A DNA stretch of 64,000 nucleotides. It comes from Microglena sp. YARC (lineage: Eukaryota > Chlorophyta > Chlorophyceae > Chlamydomonadales > Chlamydomonadaceae). The notes beneath the pieces were generated by a model. That model did not search any database, was not told the DNA's origin, and worked only from the letters and a program-made list of their open reading frames with translations. Each line of letters starts with the position of its first letter. Position 1 is the stretch's first letter. The position numbers were made by a program, and so were the translations under genes. The DNA is taken from NCBI GenBank assembly GCA_022414725.1, contig CM039462.1, positions 11,833,173 through 11,897,172 on the forward strand. Reading direction: 5' to 3'. This document shows, in pieces, positions 33,437 to 42,619 of the stretch.

Positions 33437-35225
33437 GTTCCGGTTATAGTCGGGAGGACTTCGGTCCTCCTTGGGCGTTTTGTTGTTATCTCCTTTCGCA
33501 ATCGATCACTCGTTTGCGTGAATGAACCATTGCAGTCAAGTCTGTTCCCTGCATCGTAGTCATGTCGATCGCATCAACTTAAACACGCGCGTCACTGATT
33601 TTGAATACGGTCCTCCTTGGGCGTTCCGATTATAGTCGGGAGGACATCGGATGTCCAATGTTCAATCTTCCGCAATCTTATCTAATCAACTAAGTCAATG
33701 CTCCCGATTATAGTCGGGAGGACACAGGATGTTCAATGCTCAAACTTCCGCAATCATTCACTAATCAAGTATGTCAATGCTCCCGAGTATAATCGGCAGG
33801 ACTCTGGATGTTCAATGCTCAATCTGCAGCAATAATTTACCAATCAACTATGTCAATGCTCCCGAGTATAATCGGCAGGACACTGGATGTTCAATCTTCA
33901 ACCTTCCGCAATAATTTACCAATCAACTATGTCAAAGCTCCCGAGTATAGTCGGGAGGACATCGGATGTTCAATGTTCAATCTTCCGCAATCTTATCTAA
34001 TCAACTAAGTCAATGCTCCCGATTATAGTCGGGAGGACACTGGATGTTCAATGCTCAAACTTCCGCAATCATTCACTAATCAAGTATGTCAATGCTCCCG
34101 AGTATAATCGGCAGGACTCTGGATGTTCAATGCTCAATCTGCAGCAATAATTTACCAATCAACTATGTCAATGCTCCCGAGTATAATCGGCAGGACACTG
34201 GATGTTCAATCTTCAACCTTCCGCAATAATTTACCAATCAACTAAGTCAAAGCTCCCGAGTATAGTCGGGAGGACATCGGATGTTCCATGTTCAATCTTC
34301 CGCAATCTTTTCTAATCAACTAAGTCAATGCTCCCGATTATAGTCGGGAGGACACTGGATGTTCAATGCTCAAACTTCCGCAATCATTCACTAATCAAGT
34401 ATGTCAATGCTCCCGAGTATAATCGGCAGGACACTGGATGTTCAATGCTCAAACTTCAGCAATCATTCACTATTCAAGTATGTAAATGCTCCCGAGTATA
34501 ATCGGCAGGACACTGGATGTTCAATCTTCAATCTTCCACAATAATTTACCAATCAACTATGTCAAAGCTCCCGAGTATAGTCTGGAGGACATCGGATGAT
34601 CAATGTTCAATCTTCCGCAATCTTATCTAATCAACTAAGTCAATGCTCCCGATTATAGTCGGGAGGACACAGGATGTTCAATGCTCAAACTTCCGCAATC
34701 ACTCACTAAACAAGTATGTCAATGCTCCCGAGTATAATCGGCAGGACACTGGATGCTCAATCTTCAATCTTCCGCAGTAATTTACTAATCAACTAAGTCA
34801 ATGCTCCCGATTATAGTCGGGAGGACATCGGATGTTCAATGTTCAATCTTCCGCAATCTTTTTCTTATCAACTAAGTCAATGCTCCCGATTATAGTCGGG
34901 AGGACACTAGATGTTCAATGCTCAAACTACCGCAATCATTCACTAATCAAGTATGTCAATGCTCCCGAGTATAATCGGCAGGACACTGGATGTTCAATGC
35001 TCAAACTTCCGCAATCATTCACTAATCAAGTATGTCAATGCTCCCGAGTATAATCGGCAGGACACTTGATGTCCAATCTTCAATCTGCCGCAATAATTTA
35101 CCAATCAACTATGTCTATGCTCCCGAGTATAATCGGCAGGACACTGGATATTCAATGTTTAATATTCCGCAATCTTTCTGTAATCAACTATGTCAATGCT
35201 CCCGACCATAGTCGGGAGACACTGG
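33437..35225 (+). repeat. Palindrome array 2, 79-bp unit, about 22 copies, 315-bp higher-order period
   Basis: The unit has a palindrome of the type CTCCCGATTATAGTCGGGAG or the imperfect CTCCCGAGTATAATCGGCAG, then GGACACTGGATGTTCAATG, CAATCATTCACTAATCAAG and TATGTCAATG. Twenty regular copies start at about 33701 and two degenerate ones lie at 33437 and 33617. Palindrome subtypes repeat in fours, giving a 315-bp period (33701, 34016, 34331, 34646). The array lies in the 2.0-kb intron 33276-35280. Confidence 0.95.
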
Positions 35226-35280
35226 ATGTTCAATGTTCTGACCCCTCACTAAGTCAAATATGTTTTATCAATCCCTTCAG

Positions 35281-36669
35281 GTTTGCTGATCCCAAGAAGA
35301 ACCCTGCTGGACACGAGGGCAAAGGCAAGCGTGCTGCGTCGCAGGCTGCAGACAATGCACCAGCCGCAAAGAAACAAACTCCTGTACCCGAACACAAGAT
35401 TCATTCCTTGGAGGAGGATTCAGACTTGAACTCAAGAAGTTCTGTCGACACTGTGCCCGGGCCATCTGACGACGATGATGCACCCAAAACCGCTCCTAAG
35501 AAAAGAGGTCGCGGTCAGCCTGGTTCTCAGAAGACGACTATGACGAAGGCGAAGAGATCACCGGCAGGAGAGAAGAAAGGGGACAGCATTGGAAACATCA
35601 AAGGTGATTTGGCTAAGGCTAAGGCTTTCCTGACCGACAAGCATTTTGGTGGAGAGCATTCATTGGACTGCACGAAGTTCCTCCCTCCAAAGCTACCTGT
35701 CAGAATCCGTGTGTTGGACCCTGTTCGAGTCGATCAACTCCTCGCCAATTTTTTGAAAACCACAATGGCCACTGGGAAGGTATTGTTCATGGACATCAGC
35801 AAGGACCTGAAGAATGTATCTCCAGGTTGGGCTAATATTGATCCAAGCAGGCTGGAACAGACGTTCAACAACATCTCCAATGTGAAAGGGGAGTTTGGCG
35901 AGCCATGGATCATCGGAGGGTACCACAGCTCCCAAGCCTTCATCGAGTGGGCAGCAGACCGCCCTGGTGAAAATTCCTCTGCGCAATTGCTTCGTGTACC
36001 GGTTGTCAGAGGTGGAGGGTGCCACGTACGACGAGAAGCTTCAGAACGCTCGCCTCCTTTCCCTTTTGGACAACACAAGCGGCCAGTCGACTGAGGGGTA
36101 CGACTCTCAGCCATTTTTGGTTTCTACCTTCCTGTGGCGTGAATTGTACCTTCAGGCAGGCTGTCCCGCTCGGACTGAGAAGGGGCATCAGTCAGACCAG
36201 TACAACAACTTCAAAACTCTGTGTGTCACCGGGGACGAGAAGTTGACGAAGGCTGTTGCTAGCCAGGGTGGTGCCACCGTGCCACGCTTCAAAGTCGTGA
36301 GCTTGGACGAAGAGTCCTACAAGAAGGCTTTCCTGATCATGTCCTCCATGGACGACCGGGAGAAGATCGGCGCCGACCACCTTGTTGAGCGCCTACAGAA
36401 CGTGGAGCCTCCGCCTCCGCCAAACGATGAGGAGGAAGAGGAGGGGGACGACGAGGAAGCTGCACCTGGATCCCATGGGAAAAGGGCTAAGGGAAAGGCT
36501 AAGGACAAGATGAGGTCGGTCCTCGTTGAGGACATGAAGGAAAACTATGAAGCTGCCACCTGGAGAGCTGAAGTTCTTCCTGAAGTCCGTGACCGACGAC
36601 TTGTATGTCCACGAGTATGAAGCTTTCAAGATCAAGGACGAAGTGGACAATGTCGCGTTCACTACCGCG
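35281..36669 (+). CDS. Right transposon gene, exon 4
   Basis: Acceptor CCCTTCAG at 35280, donor GCG/GTAGGT at 36670. The N-terminal part is lysine-rich and low complexity (PKKRGRGQPGSQ), then ordered sequence: FLPPKLPVRIRVLDPVRVD, GKVLFMDISKDLKNVSPGW, EPWIIGGYHSSQAFIEW. Frame changes near 35985 and 36560 join it to YDEKLQNARLLSLLDN ... LFLWREL-type sequence, an acidic NDEEEEEGDDEE stretch and DDLYVHEYEAFKIKDEV. The motif IGGYHSSQA is vaguely ParB-like, but I do not claim homology. Confidence 0.6.
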
Positions 36670-37015
36670 GTAGGTTCATGTTGTATATTAAGTTATTTTC
36701 AGACATGATCGGGATGATTGTGATGAAGTACGGTGGTGTGCCATTTTTCGTTATTGACAGCGATTCACTTCTCGCATTGGACGATGTTTCCGAGTATGAT
36801 CGGGAGGACTGTGGGTGTGCCATGTCTCGTTATTGACATAAATTCACTTTCTCGCTTTGGACGATGCTGCCGAGTATGATCGGAAGACTGTGCGTGTGCC
36901 ATATCTAGTTATTGACGGCGAATCCCTTCTTGCATTGGATGATGCTGCCGATTATGATCGGGAGATGCTTCCTAGTATGATCGTTATCATGACAAGAAAA
37001 CTCTTTTATTCGCAG
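36670..37015 (+). repeat. Intron with four degenerate palindrome units
   Basis: Between GTAGGT (36670) and TATTCGCAG (37015) there are four diverged units spaced about 79 bp, containing TGATCGGGAGGAC or variants near 36708, 36797, 36877 and 36955, with GTGTGCCAT and GTTATTGAC in each. Confidence 0.8.
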
Positions 37016-38104
37016 ACGTTTGCATCGGCATACAAGGCTTCGTTGGTTCATTACAAGACAGAAGTGTCAGCGGGCTTCGTCATCTACATCATCGACAGGC
37101 TTCTCAAGCAACACAATGTCTCGCCTGTGTCCTTTCGTGACGACTTGAAGTTACGCTTCAATTCTGGTTCGCCGCTTGACCTTGAGGCAAAGGGCTTCAC
37201 GCACATGCACGCCTTCTTGGGCAATAACGCGGCACCCGCCGTTACCAACAAACCCCTTCCGCTGGGTGGCATCGCCTTCAGCAGCAAGGCAGCTTCTGAA
37301 ATCTTGATCGGGGGCATTCGATCCGATGCTTCGATTCCCGCACATCAGGTCTTCTCCGGGTGGCTGAGGGACTATACCGCCCAGAGAAGGGATTGGTATG
37401 GTATACCACCTAGGGATGAAGTTTTGATGCCCAAGCTAACCATCACCGAGGTCACGCAAGTGGGAGGTCTGCTGAGTTTCGCGACAGACAAGGAAGCGCT
37501 AAACCAGCTTCTCGACAGGTGGTTTTCTGTGATCAGGACAAGGGTCCAGCAAAAAAACCAGGCACAGATTATCAGTACCCTGGCCGCTAGCATTGACGAC
37601 ATGAAGTTGCTAGTTCAGCCTGACCAGGAGTACCCAATGGCGACAGACGGCCTCCAACAACCAATCTGTGATGATATGTCCAAGTTCCTCGAGGCCTGCC
37701 GTGAACTGCTTTTCGCACACCCCATTCCGCCTCGCAGTATCCATCTCGATGCGTTGAACACCATCAGGGGAGTCGTGGGTTTCCTCGTCATGGACTTAAC
37801 AAGGCGGAGGAAAGATGGAGCAGCAGGGATTCCGATGTTGAACCTGACAGAGGAGGTCTTGTTGTCATTGGCAGTAAAGTACGGTGATTTGCCAGTGTGG
37901 AAAAGGGGAGAGCCTTCCGAACGCTTTTTCCGTCTCTACGATGGTGGACAGATGTATCCACACCTGATGTCGCAGCTACAGCAGTGTTCATGGACGCTGA
38001 CCACCAGATTGGAGCCGGTCGGGTCCAGCTAGAGACGGCAACAGTCAGCGCGCACCTTTACAACATGAAGGCGAAAAACATTCCAGTGTGATGAAATCCG
38101 TAAG
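37016..38104 (+). CDS. Right transposon gene, exon 5
   Basis: Starts in phase 0 after TTCGCAG and ends AAG/GTGCGT. It encodes a mostly alpha-helical stretch: TFASAYKASLVHYKTEV, LLKQHNVSPVSFRDDLKL, KGFTHMHAFLGNN, DEVLMPKLTITEVTQVGG, SIHLDALNTIRGVVGFLVMD, then SERFFRLYDGGQMYPHL. Frame changes near 37980 and at an A5 run near 38075 lead to MDADHQIGAGRVQLETATVS. No known domain is recognised with confidence. Confidence 0.6.
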
Positions 38105-38314
38105 GTGCGTAGATGTTTAAAATGATAGACTACAAGTTGAAAAGTTGACGCTCCCGATCATAATCGGGAGGATGATTTGTTAAGCATGTCTTTTCACCAC
38201 TTCAAAATCTATTACACATAATCCTTCCGATCACAGTCGGGAGCAACACGTTGTTCAACTTGTCTTCCAACCCATAATCTAACTGACTTGTACATATTTC
38301 GTTTACTCTTGCAG

Positions 38315-39342
38315 GTGCCTGGCAAACTGATCGACTTGGTGATCATCGACCCCTGTCTCACTGGCGATGAAAAGGACCGTTGTGGCTCGTCGATGAAGAC
38401 TCTTGGAGTTCGACTGATGTGATCGACATGCTGCGGAACTTAGCAGGCCAGAATCGGAAGTTTGCCTCAGTGTGCCATGTGGTCGTGTACACCAACCAAG
38501 AGGAAGGCAGCAGGTTCCTTGTGGCTTTCAGAGAAGCTGGCGTGGCTGACATTCGCCTTACCCACATTACACGCATGGGGCCAGACTTCAAGACACATTC
38601 CACCAGCATCGCCATCTCTGGGATCTTGCATCAAGGTGCGGGACAAGCGGGCCCGTCCTCGAAAGCTTCCATTTCTTCTTCTGGTCTTACCGCTGCCATC
38701 ACGGTCTTCCTACCGCCTATTGACGCACAGAAAAGTGCCATTGGACGCCCCGACATTAGCGGCTGCTCGATGAGTCCCAAACAAGTTGGATACCGCAGGA
38801 GAAGTGTCGCCGAATTCCGTCACTTTGTGCGGGAGCTTAGCTCCGTTGGCAACTATGTGATGTGCATGCAAGCTGGCGATGCCTCGGGCATGCTAGCGGC
38901 TTTGCTAGAGAGGAGGAACGCCATTGGCTTGGACTGTATCACTCAGAAGCTTGGGGCTGCTGCATGGCGTTTGAACATGTTTGCAAAAACGGAGCAGGCT
39001 ATTCTATCACGTCTCGAAGCCTGTACTGATGCAGATGATGAAACAAGGGTAAGGACGGCGGTACTGGTTCAGGAAGACATTGACGCAGAGTTTCGCGACA
39101 ACCCTGCTGAGCCCAGTGAGGAAATGATGCAAAAGCTAGACACGTGTCTCCAGACATATCGCGAGAAGAAAGCCGCAGATTGGCCTGAGGACGAGTTCGA
39201 GGCCTGCAAGGAGAAGGTTCTGGAAAGCTGCATCAGTGCAGGAACAGTAAAAGGGCTGATGAGGACCAAGAAGTTAGATTTAGCCGTCGTTGGGTTGCGT
39301 GCCAACTTGTTCCCAGAGCAAGACGAGTCAGTTAGCACATGA
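38315..39342 (+). CDS. Right transposon gene, last exon; methyltransferase-like
   Basis: Acceptor CTCTTGCAG at 38314. The exon begins VPGKLIDLVIIDPCLTGDE, a hydrophobic strand followed by DPC at the place of the DPP[YW] motif of adenine-N6 methyltransferases. After a one-base shift near 38378 comes WLVDEDSWSSTDVIDMLRNL, then strand-helix VCHVVVYTNQEEGSRFLVAF and EAGVADIRLTHITR, the usual beta5 arrangement. The C-terminal 150 residues are helical and acidic. The methyltransferase reading rests on pattern only; motif I is not identified. Stop at 39340-39342. Confidence 0.5.
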
Positions 39343-39996
39343 TCTGTCAGCACTAAGTGCAGAAGTTAGCACCAATGGACTTGTTGGCAGCAGTGCAACA
39401 TTAGCATTGTGCACAAGTTTCACGAGTGTACTTGTTTGCACCATCGAATACACATTTTGAGTGATTTCAGGATTCTAGGATGGCAGGTTGCAGATTTCAG
39501 GATTTAAATTTGTGTTATGTACATAATGAGCTTATGAGGTATGAAATTATGAATAATAAGTCCTGAGTTAGGAGTTATTAGTTCTGACTTGTATAAGGTA
39601 CATATAAGTTCTGAGTTGTGAGTTATAAATTATGAGGTACACATAAGTACAGATTTCCGAGTCGTAAGTACTAAGTTGTAATTTTGAACTGTTGAGTTGT
39701 GAGTTGTGAGATAAATAAATATGAGCAATGCGTTCAAGACTTTGTAAACAGCTTTCACCTTCCACTTGACTGTCCTCTACAATTGATTTTGTATTCCAAT
39801 ACTTTCTCTCTCTCCAAACGAGCAAATCAATGTTACAATTGAAATTGAAGGGAATAGTCTCTTTCTCAGGAATACAACAAAACAATCTTACAAAATAAAT
39901 TGTAAGATATTTTCGTAAAAGCCACCAAAAAAGCAAAATCAATTAATTTGCGAAAACGATCTTACAATATTTATCGTAAGATTTCAATAAAATAAA
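39343..39996. other. Right subterminal region of the 14-kb transposon
   Basis: Noncoding and AT-rich, with repeated GAGTTNTGAGTT-type units at 39550-39715. Palindromes CTTACAAAATAAATTGTAAG (39887-39906) and CTTACAATATTTATCGTAAG (39961-39980) mirror those at the left end. Confidence 0.75.
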
Positions 39997-40025
39997 AAAT
40001 CCGTTCGGAAGCAGGAACGCCCATT
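39997..40025 (-). repeat. Right terminal inverted repeat of the 14-kb transposon
   Basis: Complement of the left TIR with a single mismatch; followed by the target duplication CCAG at 40026-40029. Confidence 0.92.
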
Positions 40026-40330
40026 CCAGGCCATTGTGGCTCTGTACATCACACATGACCATGCATGAAGTATAAGAGTGGGTATAGTTATACGGCTAAG
40101 TCAGAAGAACAAATCCACCTCATCAATCCATAGTGTGTGTGCACATTGAACGCCCATGCAGCTGAGTTGAATGGAAGACATCCTTGTAACGACGGTTGTG
40201 AAGGTTCGCGGAATCATGGGGTCAAGATCAACTATTGGGGAGGTCAAGGTGCACCAAATGCATTCAGTGATGAAGATGTTGAGTCTGATGCTTTTCCATA
40301 GTAACACACACACTAAACATAGGCTCCCAC

Positions 40331-40555
40331 CTTTCTCTGAATGGAAGCAGCTGCCAAGGGGGATGTGATGGAAGTCTTCATCAGCATTCTTTGGACACAT
40401 CCAATCTCAGGTTCAGTCTCCAGCTTAGCTGCTGCTTCGTTCAGCTGATCAACGATAGTATCGAAGTTCGATCGGGGAACGATGTCATGTAGGGCGTAGG
40501 AGTAGGGGTTGGTGAAGACGAAGGCACCATCCTTCTGCTGCAGAAGCAGAGACAC
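40331..40555 (-). CDS. Host gene A, exon 1 (unknown small protein)
   Basis: The frame encodes SLLLQQKDGAFVFTNP, YALHDIVPRSNFDTIVDQLN and MLMKTSITSPLAAAS, ending at donor AAAG/GTGGGA in phase 0. The paralog's exon 1 has TLLLERQGARFIFPEG, YALHGSLSQENFNYIVNQLN and ALMRAPLTSYIMRSA. The 5' boundary is uncertain: an in-frame stop lies shortly upstream, and CTTCTGCAG near 40535 could be an acceptor, so there may be an earlier exon or an indel. Exon 2 is at 25679-25954. Confidence 0.68.
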
Positions 40556-40740
40556 GGAGACACCGTCATGAGACCCGGGTCACAGACCACAACCATGCTG
40601 TTCGTGCGGAGGGTTAAGAGGAAGAGATGCATGAGTTTAAGAGGAAGAGATGCTCGGTCGAGAGGTCGAGGTAGACAGTTCAATACGCTGGGAGTAGTTG
40701 TTGTTGGAAGTAGTTGTTGCTTCACTCTTCCGCGTCCGCT

Positions 40741-40750
40741 CGGTTATATA
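40741..40750 (-). promoter_or_regulatory. TATA-like element upstream of host gene A
   Basis: The minus strand reads TATATAACCG about 190 bp before exon 1; the paralog has TATATAACGG at 56581, upstream of its start. Confidence 0.45.
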
Positions 40751-41388
40751 CACTAAGCCTTGAAGGGTCCATACTGCACGGGGCTGTTGGACGCGTGCAC
40801 GTGGATGCACCCACCATCCACCAGCAGCTTCCAGCGCAGGGCACAGGCCCGGGGCACAGGCCAGCACAGGCCTGTCAGGCCAGCCCGCACACGGGACCAT
40901 GCATGCACTTGTTGGCGTATTACAAGTCTACGTCAGCTTCCACCAACTTCCGCTTCCGCGTGTACTTTTGTTCACCCGAGGGCCTCGGCCTCAATCAAAT
41001 GTCGCGTGAGTGCAGGCCAGGCGCAGGCGATGCCAGAGGCAATGCAAGGATCGCGCAGACCCGCGCATACCTGGCAACGATTTGGCATCTGACGCCAGGC
41101 GAGCACGGATCTGGAGGACAGATGCCAGGATCTGGAGCACGGACGAGCACGGATAGATGCCAGGATCTGGAGCCGTTGCAACGGCCGTTGTCTACACGCG
41201 TTTCGGTTCGCATTCGGTTTGGATTTGGATTCGGTCTCAATCAGTGTTGATTGATAATCGGATATAATAGGAAACGTACCAACCACCATCCCAACCACCG
41301 CCACCGTCCACCGTAGCGCAGCTCCTCCGTAGCGTCAATAAAGGCTGGCTCGGTAACAGCCAGCGCCAGGATCGAGCGCTGCATAGGT
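40751..41388. other. Intergenic, upstream of host gene A
   Basis: 40795-40850 (CCACCATCCACCA, AGCTTCC, GCAGGGCACAGGCC) closely resembles 56605-56650 near the paralog's promoter. 41095-41180 has repeated GATGCCAGGATCTGGAG units. No gene is seen. Confidence 0.5.
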
Positions 41389-41393
41389 CACTG

Positions 41394-41658
41394 TGTGACG
41401 GATAACGATCCTCACACCTCGGCCCCTCGAGGGGGCGACGATTTCCCGGAAGTAGGTGAAGAGTCGTAGTAGGACGACTCCTACAGACGGGAAGTCGAAC
41501 GAAGCGACCTGAACCCTGAAGTTCAGGCGACGCGCGAGATGATGTGACGAGCATATAAGCACGGCGAATATGCTCTAAGGCAGACAATATTAGGATCATT
41601 CCCCTATCATCTCGTTGAACACTTCTGTGTTTGTTATTAAGACGTATTCATACTCACA
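41394..41658 (+). repeat. 5' LTR of gypsy A
   Basis: 265 bp, matching 54234-54506 closely. The next bases GTTGGTTTCTGGAGCCTG are a likely primer-binding site, comparable to TTTGGTTACGGAGCCTG after the gypsy B LTR. Confidence 0.92.
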
Positions 41659-42611
41659 GTTGGTTTCTGGAGCCTGATCTCCTTTTTCACGCTAACCCCC
41701 TCCCTACTCGCAGCTCAACGCCCTCTCCGCGGGACCTTCCTTTCCGCTGGGCCCAAAGCCCACCCACCCCGCTCGCCCTGCTTGAGGCTGTTGCTAAAAC
41801 GGTAAGAGTTCACAAGGCCCCTGCCTTCATTAGAACACCTGAAATTGATGCTTGATTCCGTTCGTGACGCCCCTGCCTGCCCTCGAACGTCCCCCATTGT
41901 GACGGGTAATGATAATAGGCCTTCGATGCCTGTTGCGCTATGCTTGTCCCTTGTTCCGTTGCAGCAGCGAAGTGCTCGTTCCTTGTTCCGTCTCCTGTTC
42001 CCATACACGACCCGAATTTCACCTCCCATGATTACGCCTCTGGTCACGGGCCACCCCATGGGTCCCCAGAACGGGCCTTACAAAGAGCCCATCCAGCTCA
42101 CGACAACACGCCCTGAACTTGCAGCATGCAAGTTGGGTCGAAATGAGTTCTTCGACATCGCTGAACACAACACATACGGGCTAATGTCCACCCGACAATT
42201 CACCAGCAGTGTGAACGCAGCTCGAGCTGAAAGTTTTCAATCTGGAGTCATCTCCCCACCCGATTCAGATTTGGTCCTTCGGCAAGATACCAAGGTCGTG
42301 TGCCCGATCACTGACGGGGTATCCCCCAACCGGGTCCTCGGACCTAGCAAGTTATCAAATATGATTTCTTGCTCGGCCTTCACGACAATCATGAGCACGA
42401 TCCTCCACGACATGACGGGCAAATTCGTTGTCATCTACTTTGATGACATTATAATCTTCGATTTTTCCATGGTGAGGTCGAACACCTGGAGCATGTGCTC
42501 TCAGGCGTCCGTCTCAACGAAACGGAGATAACGGGAATTGACTATTGCTATTTCAACAACGATGTGCCAAAAACCGCATTCATCACTCCCATGGAGTTGT
42601 TTGAATTTAAA
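41659..42611 (+). pseudogene. Gypsy A 5' internal region, rearranged remnant
   Basis: The open stretch 41845-42531 includes GKFVVIYFDDIIIF, an RT active-site block, before DVPKTAFITPMELFEFKVL (42570-42617), although in intact pol the order is reversed. No gag or protease motif is found, so this is a mosaic of deleted or duplicated pol pieces. Confidence 0.65.
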
Positions 42612-42619
42612 GTCCTGCC

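Larger units (their letters stand above)
26036..40025. mobile_element. 14-kb TIR transposon with DUF7869 gene and large second gene
   Basis: TIRs of 29 bp (AATGGGCGTTCCTGCTTCC then AACGGATTT) at 26036-26064 and 39997-40025 differ at one base. A 4-bp TSD CCAG flanks them (26032-26035, 40026-40029). Subterminal palindromes CTTACRAT-N4-ATYGTAAG occur at both ends. Inside are two divergent multi-exon units: 30074-26360 (minus, DUF7869-like) and about 30405-39342 (plus, unrecognised with a methyltransferase-like end), plus two palindrome arrays in introns. Several one-base frameshifts at short homopolymers suggest either decay or sequence error. I cannot place it in a named superfamily. Confidence 0.9.

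Noticed and set aside
33808..35053. ORFs with MFNVQSS-type repeats
   Set aside because: Translation of array 2, not genes.
35895..35960. ParB-like nuclease in exon 4 (IIGGYHSSQA)
   Set aside because: Only a short motif resembles the ParB signature, and surrounding residues do not support it.
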